From: Sphingomonas sp. PAMC26645
Lineage (GTDB): Bacteria; Pseudomonadota; Alphaproteobacteria; Sphingomonadales; Sphingomonadaceae
NCBI RefSeq assembly: GCF_004795835.1
Contig: NZ_CP039249.1
Span: forward strand, 1,174,501-1,238,500
Reading direction: 5' to 3'
Length of the DNA: 64,000 nucleotides
Positions within the stretch are counted from its first letter, which is position 1. Each line of letters opens with the position of its first letter. Of this stretch, positions 30,567-37,242 are shown piece after piece. The position numbers and the translations under genes were made by a program. Below the pieces are notes generated by a model. That model saw only the letters and a program-made list of their open reading frames with translations, was not told where the DNA came from and made no database searches.

Positions 30567-31802
30567 CTACGCTGCCGCCTTGGCCTTGCGCCGCCAGAAC
30601 GGCCTAGCACTCCCCGATTGCAGCACCCCACGGCGGAAGAGGCGGGCCCCAACCGTTATAAAAATCGTCACCCAAAGCGCCTGCCATGCCAGCGCCGCGA
30701 CATGCGGCCACAGTTCGGGCGAGTTTGCCGCGCGGCCGGCCATTGCGAATGGCGAGGAGAGGGGGAACAGTTCGGCGGCGGTGGCGAGCCAGCTGCCGGG
30801 GTGGGAAACCGCGGCCGACGACAGCCCGAACATCGCGACCTGCAGGATGGTGATCGGTAGCGACAGCATCTGGATTTCGCGCATCGTCGTCGCCTGTGCG
30901 CCCACGCCGAGGAACACCGAGCCGAGCAACAGGTAGGCCATGCTGAAATATGCCGCGAACAGCAGCGCGAACATCGGCGCGCCGACCGCGGGCGTCAGGT
31001 CGCCCAGCGCCACCGCCGCGCCCGCGGGCATCAGCGACGTGATCTGCGTGACGACGGTGCCCCAGAACGCGACGAAGAGTACCGCGACTCCGAACATCCC
31101 GATCAGCTTGCCGAAGAACACCGATTCGAGCGGCACGGCGGCGGCGAGCACCTCGATCACCTTGTTGTTGCGCTCCTCGGCCATCGTGCCCACGACCTGC
31201 CCCGACAGGAACAGCGTCAGGAAGAAGATCCCGAACACCGCGAAGAAGGCCGACTGGTGCTGCCCACCGACCGAGGTGGTCGAACGCTTGATCTGCGTCT
31301 TGGTCGCGGCGATCGTCGGCAGTGTACCGCCAAGCTTCTCCGCCGCCAGCGTCGTCTGCGCGAGCAACCCGAGGTAATCGGCCGAGCGTTTGCCGCGCGG
31401 TCCGTAAAGGATCTGCGGCGCGTCGAGCGGGCCGTACAGCACCGCGGAGGCGTCGACGTCCTTGGTCTCGAACGCCGCGCGCGCCTGGGCACCTGGATCG
31501 GCGGTCGGCGCGACGATCGACAGTTCGGGGGGCGCTTCGTCGCTGCGGAACATGCCGCGCAGACGCTCGTCGGCCTCGTCGATCGGTCGCGCGGTGGAGG
31601 CAGGGACGATCGCGATGATCCGCGTCTTGTCCTGGGCACCATCAGTGACGCTCGCCGCGCCCAGTCCGCCGATCGCGCCGAACGATCCCATGATCAGGGG
31701 CGCGAACAAAAACAGCAGGAAGATCGGGGTGAACACCGTGGCGATGAAGTCGCGTCGCGCGATCGTGAACGTCTGGCGAAGGGTGCGACGGAACCGGCTC
31801 AT
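30567..31802 (-). CDS. ABC transporter permease, NatB/ABC-2 type
   Basis: A 411-aa membrane protein. It starts 'MSRFRRTLRQTFTIARRDFI' and has an N-terminal membrane helix 'IFLLFLFAPLIMG'. A large extracytoplasmic domain follows (about residues 60-220), then a run of five hydrophobic segments in the C-terminal half ('FFAVFGIFFLTLFLSGQVVG', 'MFGVAVLFVAFWGTVVTQI' and later ones). This architecture matches the NatB/ABC-2 exporters paired with NatA. The ATG at 31802 overlaps the stop of the ATPase gene (ATGA), so the pair is translationally coupled. Substrate unknown; NatAB exports Na+, but homologues export other compounds. Confidence 0.88.
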   Translation of the reverse strand: MSRFRRTLRQTFTIARRDFIATVFTPIFLLFLFAPLIMGSFGAIGGLGAASVTDGAQDKTRIIAIVPASTARPIDEADERLRGMFRSDEAPPELSIVAPTADPGAQARAAFETKDVDASAVLYGPLDAPQILYGPRGKRSADYLGLLAQTTLAAEKLGGTLPTIAATKTQIKRSTTSVGGQHQSAFFAVFGIFFLTLFLSGQVVGTMAEERNNKVIEVLAAAVPLESVFFGKLIGMFGVAVLFVAFWGTVVTQITSLMPAGAAVALGDLTPAVGAPMFALLFAAYFSMAYLLLGSVFLGVGAQATTMREIQMLSLPITILQVAMFGLSSAAVSHPGSWLATAAELFPLSSPFAMAGRAANSPELWPHVAALAWQALWVTIFITVGARLFRRGVLQSGSARPFWRRKAKAAA

Positions 31803-32725
31803 GCCGCGTCCTCCTTCGCGACGTCGGCATGCTGCCCAACGATCCTTACGAACGCCTCGTGCAGGCCGGGCCGCTCGATCGACAACCCTGAAATCCCGTA
31901 TCCCGCGTCGATCAGTCTCACGAGCAAGCTCTCGATTCCCTCGTTCGGTAGCTCGAACCGCCAGCTGTCCCCGTCCGCTACCGCGTCCGATGGGAGCACG
32001 CCGCGGATCGCCAGATCGGGGCGGTGCGGCGTGTAGTGGACGCGTTGCGGCAATATCCCCCGCGCATCGGCCACGGTGCCTTCGAAGCGCCGCTTGCCGC
32101 CGGCGATGATCGCCAGCCGGTCGCACAGGCGTTCGGCATGGCTCATGATATGCGTCGAGAACAGGATCGTCGCGCCGCGATCGCGCTCGTTGAGGATCAG
32201 CTTCTCGAGCCGCTCCTGGTTGACCGGATCGAGCCCTGAAAACGGCTCGTCGAGCACCAGCAGGTCAGGCTGGTGCACCACCGAGCCGAGCAACTGCACC
32301 AATTGCGCCATGCCCTTCGACAGTTTCCGAATCTTCTCGTCGACCGCATGGCCAAGGCCGGCGGCTTCCATCAGCACCACGGCACGCTCGCGGCCGGTCT
32401 TCCAGTCGAGCCCGCGCAACGCCCCCAGGAACGCGATCGCCTCGCGCGCCTTCATCGCCGGATACAGTCCGCGCTCCTCGGGAAGATAGCCGACCCGGTC
32501 GCTCGCATCGCGCGGATTGTCGTAGCCGAGCAGCGTGCGGCTACCCTCGTCGGGCTCGATGATCCCGAGCAGCATGCGCAGCGTGGTCGTCTTGCCCGCG
32601 CCGTTGGGCCCGAGCACGCCGTACACCGAGCCGCGCGGCACCATCATGTCCACCCCGTCGACCACGCGCCGATCGCCGAACCGCTTCACGATCCCGTTCG
32701 CGGTGACCGCCCATTCATCGTTCAC
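31799..32725 (-). CDS. ABC transporter ATP-binding protein, NatA-like
   Basis: Cytoplasmic ATPase partner of the permease downstream. Walker A 'GPNGAGKTTTLRM' near residue 40, the signature is a divergent 'LSKGMAQLVQLL', Walker B 'LLVLDEPFSGLDP', and the H loop 'FSTHIMSHAE'. A C-terminal ~80-residue extension is typical of NatA/DrrA-like ATPases. Start: GGAGG (32737-32741) precedes both a TTG at 32731 and a GTG at 32725; I chose the GTG because its 10-nt spacing is nearer to usual, but the TTG is possible. It is divergent from queG with about 40 nt between the starts. Confidence 0.9.
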   Translation of the reverse strand: MNDEWAVTANGIVKRFGDRRVVDGVDMMVPRGSVYGVLGPNGAGKTTTLRMLLGIIEPDEGSRTLLGYDNPRDASDRVGYLPEERGLYPAMKAREAIAFLGALRGLDWKTGRERAVVLMEAAGLGHAVDEKIRKLSKGMAQLVQLLGSVVHQPDLLVLDEPFSGLDPVNQERLEKLILNERDRGATILFSTHIMSHAERLCDRLAIIAGGKRRFEGTVADARGILPQRVHYTPHRPDLAIRGVLPSDAVADGDSWRFELPNEGIESLLVRLIDAGYGISGLSIERPGLHEAFVRIVGQHADVAKEDAA

Positions 32726-32769
32726 GCGCAATCTTCCTCCCGAGGGTGGCGTCGTGGTAGCGGGCGGAC

Positions 32770-33948
32770 GTGGCGCAAGACAAGCTGGAACACAGGCTCA
32801 AGGCCAAAGCGGCGGAACTGGGCTTCGTCGCTTGCGGGATCGCGCATGCGGGGGCGGCGCCGCGCGCGGGCGAACGCCTCCACCAATGGCTTGCCGACGG
32901 CCGCCACGGCGACATGATCTGGATGGAGGAGCGCAAGCACCACCGCGAGAGTCCCGCCGGCCTGTGGCCCGAGGTGCGCAGCGTCATCGCGCTCGGCATG
33001 AGTTATGCGCCGAAGGACGATCCGTTGCGCTTGGCGGACGAGGGCGGGGTGGGCCGGATCTCGGTCTATGCACAGGGGCCGGATTATCACGATGTCGTGA
33101 AGCGGCAGTTGAAGGCGCTGGGGCGGTGGTTGGCGGCGGAGGCGGGGCGGGACTTGCCGCCGTTCGACCTGAAGGTGTTCGTCGACACTGCGCCGGTGAT
33201 GGAGAAGCCGCTTGCCGAAGCCGCCGGGCTTGGCTGGCAGGGCAAGCACACCAATCTCGTCAGTCGCGAGCATGGCAGCTGGCTGTTCCTCGGCGCGATC
33301 TACACGACGCTCGATCTTGAACCCGATAAGGGCGGCGTCGACACCTGCGGCAGTTGCGACGCGTGCCAGACCGCGTGCCCGACCGCGGCCTTCCCGCGGC
33401 CTTACCAGCTCGATGCCCGCCGCTGCATTTCCTACCTGACGATCGAGCATGCCGGCCCGATCCCGCACGAGTTCCGCACCGCGATCGGCAACCGCATCTA
33501 CGGCTGCGACGACTGCCTGGCGGTGTGCCCCTGGAACAAGTTTGCCGCCGCTGCGAACGCGAACCTGGCCTTTCATCCCCGGGCGGAGCTGATCGCGCCC
33601 GAACTCGCAGACATCTTAGCGCTCGACGACGCCAGCTTCCGCCAAGTCTTCGCCGGCTCTCCGATCAAGCGCATCGGCCGCGCCAAGATGATCCGCAATG
33701 CCTTGATGGCGGCGGGGAACAGTAGCGATCCTGGCCTCGTCGAGGCCGTCGTCGGACTGTTGGGCGACGACTCGCCGGTCGTCCGGGGCGCGGCGATATG
33801 GGCATTGCGGCGACTGGATAGCGCGCGCTGGGGCAGCGAGCGCGGACGTCGGTTGGCGGACGAGGGCGATCAGAGCGTGCTGGATGAATGGGGGGCGGCC
33901 GCGGTCGATCGTGTCGTGCCTCTGGTCGATCCACCCGCGGGTGAGTAA
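32770..33948 (+). CDS. queG: epoxyqueuosine reductase
   Basis: Catalyses the last step of queuosine synthesis in tRNA, using two [4Fe-4S] clusters and cobalamin. The 392-aa product has a domain of unknown function at the N-terminus ('ELGFVACGIAHAG'), the cobalamin-binding region, and two cluster motifs 'CGSCDACQTACPTAA' and 'CDDCLAVCPWNKF' (about residues 195-260). The C-terminal HEAT-like segment 'SPVVRGAAIWALRRLDS' is also typical. It starts with GTG at 32770; no ATG is better placed. It ends about 180 nt before the GTA remnant. Confidence 0.94.
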   Translation: MAQDKLEHRLKAKAAELGFVACGIAHAGAAPRAGERLHQWLADGRHGDMIWMEERKHHRESPAGLWPEVRSVIALGMSYAPKDDPLRLADEGGVGRISVYAQGPDYHDVVKRQLKALGRWLAAEAGRDLPPFDLKVFVDTAPVMEKPLAEAAGLGWQGKHTNLVSREHGSWLFLGAIYTTLDLEPDKGGVDTCGSCDACQTACPTAAFPRPYQLDARRCISYLTIEHAGPIPHEFRTAIGNRIYGCDDCLAVCPWNKFAAAANANLAFHPRAELIAPELADILALDDASFRQVFAGSPIKRIGRAKMIRNALMAAGNSSDPGLVEAVVGLLGDDSPVVRGAAIWALRRLDSARWGSERGRRLADEGDQSVLDEWGAAAVDRVVPLVDPPAGE

Positions 33949-34130
33949 CCAAACGGGTTAATTACCTTGACATCGTCACGCTCATCTGGCACATAACGGG
34001 AACATCGAAAACTAGCGAGTCGGGCCGGACGGTCTGGCTCTCGGGGAAGCCGGGACGATCGGGGCGGGAGCCTTTGCCGTCGCCGGCTTTCTGCGTTTGG
34101 CGGTGCGGTGCAGGCAAGCGGGGGCGCGGC

Positions 34131-34400
34131 ATGGGAATCAAGAGCAAGGCGGCCGGGAACGCGAAGGTCGGCAGGATGGTCATCACGGGTGGGAAGAACC
34201 GGGTTCTTGTGGCCCGGAAACCCCGGGCGAAGGAATGGACACTCGAGCGGCAAGCCACGTTTCTCGAGGAATTGGCGATGACCGGCAACGTGACCACGTC
34301 TGTCGTCGTGGTGGGGATGTCGCTCGGCGGAGCCTATCACCGCCGCTCGCACGATCCTGCGTTTGCCGCAGCATGGCAGGCGGCGTTGTCGCGCGGGTAA
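34131..34400 (+). pseudogene. small-terminase-like protein (GTA gp1), C-terminally truncated
   Basis: An 89-aa product with a basic N-terminus, then 'WTLERQATFLEELAMTGNVT' and 'GMSLGGAYHRRSHDPAFAAA', the helix-turn-helix pattern of GTA/phage small terminases (normally '..NVSAAA..GMSRxxAYxxRxxDPAFAAAW'). The normal family is longer, with roughly 60-100 residues after the WxxAL motif; here the frame ends at once after 'WQAALSRG'. No large terminase follows. I read this as a gene cut by the deletion that removed gp2 and gp3. The SAAA helix position has changed to 'TTSVVVV', which may be drift. No strong ribosome site precedes the ATG. Confidence 0.65.
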
Positions 34401-34415
34401 GCTGGGGTTTGCTGC

Positions 34416-34792
34416 GTGGTTGAAGTGACGCCCGGCGCGGTGGCGTTCGCGGGGTATGCGGCGGTGTTCGATGTTGTGGATCGGGCTGGGGATGTGATGC
34501 GGCGGGGGGCTTTTGCCGGGGCTGGGGTGGTGCCTTTGTTGTGGCAGCATCGCGGGGGGGCGGTTGGGTCTTTGTCCGTCGTTGCGGAGGATGCGCGGGG
34601 GTTGCGGGTCGAGGGGGTGGTTTCCGATTTGGAGCTGGCTCGGCTGGTGCGGTGGCTGGGTTGTCGGTTGGGTATCGGGCGACGTCCGTGCGGCAGGGGG
34701 TTCGGCGGGAGTTGCTGGAGGTCAAGTTGGTGGAGGTTAGTCTGGTGGCCGTGCCTATGCAGGTTTTGGCTCGGGTTGAGGTGGTGCCTTAG
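34416..34792 (+). pseudogene. GTA/HK97-type prohead protease (gp4), frameshifted
   Basis: The first frame (from GTG 34416) reads 'VAFAGYAAVFDVVDRAGDVM', then 'VPLLWQH', then 'AEDARGLRVEGVVSDLELAR' and then loses similarity. From about 34649 the next frame continues 'AVAGLSVGYRATSVRQGVRR' and 'EVSLVAVPMQVLARVEVVP', the C-terminal half of the same S78/U35 protease. The frames differ by one base (a loss of 1, 4, 7 or 10 nt), placed at 34645-34655 in GGTGCGGTGGCTGGG. The protease would normally cut the capsid delta domain. The gene directly follows the shortened gp1. The first frame otherwise stays open through a palindrome into the capsid gene, producing a spurious long ORF. Confidence 0.85.
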
Positions 34793-34800
34793 CGGCTTGT

Positions 34801-34948
34801 CCCTCTCCCTGTCGGGGAGAGGGAGGGAGGAGCCGCTTGCCGACGGAAGAGTGAGGGGCTTTGGCGCGGGCGTTCCTAGCCTCACGCCCCTCACCCTCCC
34901 ACACGCAAGCGCGTGCGGGTCCCTCCCTCTCCCCGGAGGGGCGAGGGT
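34801..34948. repeat. palindromic element, family A copy 3, inside the GTA cluster
   Basis: CCCTCTCCCTGTCGGGGAGA ... CTCCCCGGAGGGGCGAGGG with inner arms GGGAGGGAGGAGCCGCTTGC and GTGCGGGTCCCTCCC. It separates the broken protease from the capsid gene. Confidence 0.85.
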
Positions 34949-35012
34949 TTTCAGAGAGTTTCATTGGGCGTCCTGCGGGGCGCCTTTTTTCGTTTCATGC
35001 GAGGAGATGGAT

Positions 35013-36014
35013 ATGAGTGTTGTTGACCGGCCGGTTTTGGCGGGGGCTTCCCCCTTGGCGCAGAATGCGGCGTTTGCGGGGTTCGTTCGGACTGGCGCCA
35101 CGCTGGAGATGAAGGCTTTTACCGGGGTTACGGGGGATGCCGGCGGGTTTGCGGTGCCGCGGGAGATCGATGCTCAGATCGATACTTTGCTGAAGGCGGT
35201 GTCGCCGATCCGGTCGATCGCCAATGTCGTGAAGGTGGGGTCGGCGGGGTATCGCAAGCTGGTTACGACCGGGGGTACGCCGTCCGGTTGGGCGGCGGAG
35301 AATGCGGCGCGGCCGGAGACGGCTTCGCCGGTGTTCGTCGAGATCGCGCCGCCTACGGGGGAGCTGTATGCCAATCCTTCGGCCAGCCAGGCGATGCTCG
35401 ATGACGCGGCGTTCGATGTCGAGGAGTGGCTGGCGGGCGAGATCGCGATGGAGTTTGCTAAGGCCGAGGGGGCGGCGTTCGTGTCGGGGTCGGGCGTGTC
35501 GCGGCCGAAGGGGTTTTTGACTTCGGCTACTGCGGCGACTGCGGATGGGGTTCGGGCTTTCGGGACTTTGCAGTATCTGGCTAGCGGTACGGCTGGGGAC
35601 TTTTCGGCGAACCCGCAGGAGCGGTTGATCGATCTGGTTCAGTCCTTGCGCGGGCCTTATCGACAGGGGGCCAGCTTTGTCATGAATGCGGCTACCTTGG
35701 CGCGGATCCGGAAGTTCAAGACGACGGATGGCGCGTTCGTCTGGGCGCCTTCGCTGGCGGCCGGGGTGCCGGCTACGCTGCTCGGGTATCCGGTGGTGGA
35801 GGCTGAGGACATGCCGGATATCGCGGCGAATGCGCTGGCGATCGCGTTCGGGAATTTCCGCGCGGGGTATATCATCGCCGAGCGGACCGAGACGGGGATC
35901 CTGCGCGATCCGTATTCGAACAAGCCTTTCGTCAACTTTTACGCGACCAAGCGGGTCGGTGGGTGCGTGACGAATTCCGAGGCTATCAAGTTGCTGAAGT
36001 TCTCGGTGGCTTGA
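35013..36014 (+). CDS. HK97-fold major capsid protein (GTA gp5), without the N-terminal scaffold domain
   Basis: A 333-aa product. ATG at 35013 has GAGGAG (35001-35006) six nt upstream. The mature capsid domain is intact: 'GGFAVPREIDAQID' near residue 47, 'PIRSIANVVKVGS', 'GWAAENAARPETASPVFVEI', 'PSASQAMLDDAAFDVEEWLA', 'EGAAFVSGSGVSRPKGFL', 'RIRKFKTTDGAFVW' and 'EDMPDIAANALAIAFGNFR'. GTA capsids normally carry about 100 extra N-terminal residues (delta domain, removed by gp4); here only about 45 residues precede the mature fold. Either the delta domain was lost with protease decay or the start lies in a lost segment. All visible core motifs remain open. Confidence 0.87.
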   Translation: MSVVDRPVLAGASPLAQNAAFAGFVRTGATLEMKAFTGVTGDAGGFAVPREIDAQIDTLLKAVSPIRSIANVVKVGSAGYRKLVTTGGTPSGWAAENAARPETASPVFVEIAPPTGELYANPSASQAMLDDAAFDVEEWLAGEIAMEFAKAEGAAFVSGSGVSRPKGFLTSATAATADGVRAFGTLQYLASGTAGDFSANPQERLIDLVQSLRGPYRQGASFVMNAATLARIRKFKTTDGAFVWAPSLAAGVPATLLGYPVVEAEDMPDIAANALAIAFGNFRAGYIIAERTETGILRDPYSNKPFVNFYATKRVGGCVTNSEAIKLLKFSVA

Positions 36015-36029
36015 GTTTCGGCGGGAGGG

Positions 36030-36119
36030 TTTGGGACGAGGGGTGTTTGTCCCAACACCCCTCTCCCTCCCACGCGCAAGGGCGCGCGGGCCCCTCCCTC
36101 TCCCCGGAGGGGCGAGGGA
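36030..36119. repeat. palindromic element, family A, partial copy 4, inside the GTA cluster
   Basis: Shares GTCCCAACACCCCTCTCCCT and CTCCCCGGAGGGGCGAGGG with the other family A copies but lacks the left outer arm; GGGACGAGGGGTG pairs with CACCCCTCTCCC-like text. Lies between the capsid and gp6-like genes. Confidence 0.7.
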
Positions 36120-36137
36120 AGTTTTGGAGACATCGTT

Positions 36138-36686
36138 ATGACGGGGTCGGCAATTTCTGCCGGAGTGATCGCTGAGGTGGTCGTCGCGGCTAGGGCTTTG
36201 TTGCGGGTGGAGACGGGGGAGGATTTGGTGCTCTCGCGGTTGGCGTCGACGGCTTTGCTGCTGGGGGAGGCGTTCCTGGGGGCGGCGGTGATTGTGCGGC
36301 CGTTCGAGGATGTGGTGACCAGTGCGGCGGGGTGGCGGCGGTTGCTGGTCGCGCCCGTCACCGTGATTTCTGGACTGACCGGGTTGCCTGGCGAGGGAGC
36401 GCCCTTCGTGTTGGCGGTCGGGGCGTATGCGGTCGATATCGATGCGGATGGGGTCGGGTGGGTTCGGGTTCTTGCCGCGGGATCGGCTGGGCGGGTGGCG
36501 GTGGCGTATTCGGCTGGGCTGGCCTTGAGTTTCGAGGCGGTGCCGGCGCCGATCGCGCAGGGGGTGGCGATGCTGGTCGCGCATCTGTTCGATCATCGGG
36601 AGAGCGATGTCGCGCCGCCGGCTGCGGTGGCGGCTTTGTGGCGTCCTTATAGGCGGATGCGGTTGGGTTTTGAGGTGCATTCGTGA
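36138..36686 (+). CDS. phage/GTA head-tail connector, gp6-like
   Basis: A 182-aa product with GGAG upstream of the ATG. It has the phage gp6/PhiE125 gp8 connector style: N-terminal 'VIAEVVVAARALLRVETGED', a helix with 'ASTALLLGEAFLGAAV', a central beta region, and 'VAMLVAHLFDHRES' near the C-terminus followed by 'VAALWRPYRRMRL'. The C-terminal 'ALWRPYRRMRL' is characteristic of sphingomonad GTA gp6 proteins as I remember them. It overlaps the next gene by 4 nt (GTGA 36683-36686). No gp7 (head closure) gene follows, either lost or naturally absent. Confidence 0.75.
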   Translation: MTGSAISAGVIAEVVVAARALLRVETGEDLVLSRLASTALLLGEAFLGAAVIVRPFEDVVTSAAGWRRLLVAPVTVISGLTGLPGEGAPFVLAVGAYAVDIDADGVGWVRVLAAGSAGRVAVAYSAGLALSFEAVPAPIAQGVAMLVAHLFDHRESDVAPPAAVAALWRPYRRMRLGFEVHS

Positions 36687-37066
36687 GTGGGCGGGTGGTC
36701 TTGCAAGCCGCGGTCGTGGCTCGGCTAAATACCGTGCTGGATGTTAGCGTGTTTGATGCGCCGCCGGTGCGCGGGGGGCTGCCTTATGCGGTGGTCGACG
36801 AGCCGGTGTTGTCGGACTGGAGCACTAAGACCTGGGTCGGGCGGGAAGGACGCGTCCTGGTGACGCTATTCGATGGGGGGGAGCGGCCGGTTCGGTTGCG
36901 GGCTCTGTTGGCGGTGGGGGAGGAGGGGTTGGAGGCGCTGCCGCCTGACCTTGGTGAGGGGTGGCGGGTGGTTCGGCTGGCGCTGGTGCGGTCTCGGGTG
37001 CTGCGGGTCGGGGATCGGTGGCGCGGGACGTCGGAGTTTCTGGTGCGGATGTACCGCGAGAGCTGA
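36683..37066 (+). CDS. DUF3168 tail completion protein, GTA gp8
   Basis: A 127-aa protein starting at GTG 36683 within the gp6 stop. It fits the DUF3168 pattern: 'LQAAVVARLNTV', 'APPVRGGLPYAVVDEP', 'DWSTKTWVGREGRVLVTLFD' and the late 'WRGTSEFLVRMYRE' stretch. In GTAs it forms the tail terminator at the head-tail junction. The frame is intact and follows the expected spacing. Confidence 0.8.
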   Translation: MSGRVVLQAAVVARLNTVLDVSVFDAPPVRGGLPYAVVDEPVLSDWSTKTWVGREGRVLVTLFDGGERPVRLRALLAVGEEGLEALPPDLGEGWRVVRLALVRSRVLRVGDRWRGTSEFLVRMYRES

Positions 37067-37093
37067 GTGGCGCGGTTTTGGGGGAGACGGACA

Positions 37094-37242
37094 TGGCGGT
37101 GGAGAAGGGGAGTGCGTTCCTGCTGAAGGTGGGGAACGGGGCGGTGCCTGTGGTCTACGCGACGGTGGCGGGGCTGCGGACGACGCAGATGTCGGTGAAT
37201 GGGGAGGCTATCGTTGTCACGACGAAGGACTCTGGCGGGTGA
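37094..37242 (+). pseudogene. GTA major tail protein (gp9), truncated by deletion
   Basis: Starts 'MAVEKGSAFLLKVGNG', then 'VAGLRTTQMSVNGEAIVVTT', the exact family N-terminus (TP901-1-like GTA tail tube, normally about 135 aa). It stops after only 49 residues at 'KDSGG'. The remaining about 85 codons are gone; the TGA at 37240-37242 lies on the join to an internal gp15 codon. A good ribosome site (GGGGGAGA) remains. Confidence 0.85.

Noticed and set aside
33958..33972. CtrA site (TTAA-N7-TTAA) upstream of the GTA remnant
   Set aside because: Only the first TTAA is present; the second half reads GACA.
33967..33997. TTGACA with CATAAC as a promoter of the GTA remnant
   Set aside because: The -35 is perfect but the spacer to a 4/6 -10 is 19 nt and the organism's promoters are not known to need this consensus; too weak to list.
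34416..36014. Apparent single 532-aa protein joining the protease region and the capsid
   Set aside because: The frame crosses a palindromic element, while protease similarity moves to another frame; the capsid has its own ribosome site at 35001-35006. The fusion is accidental.
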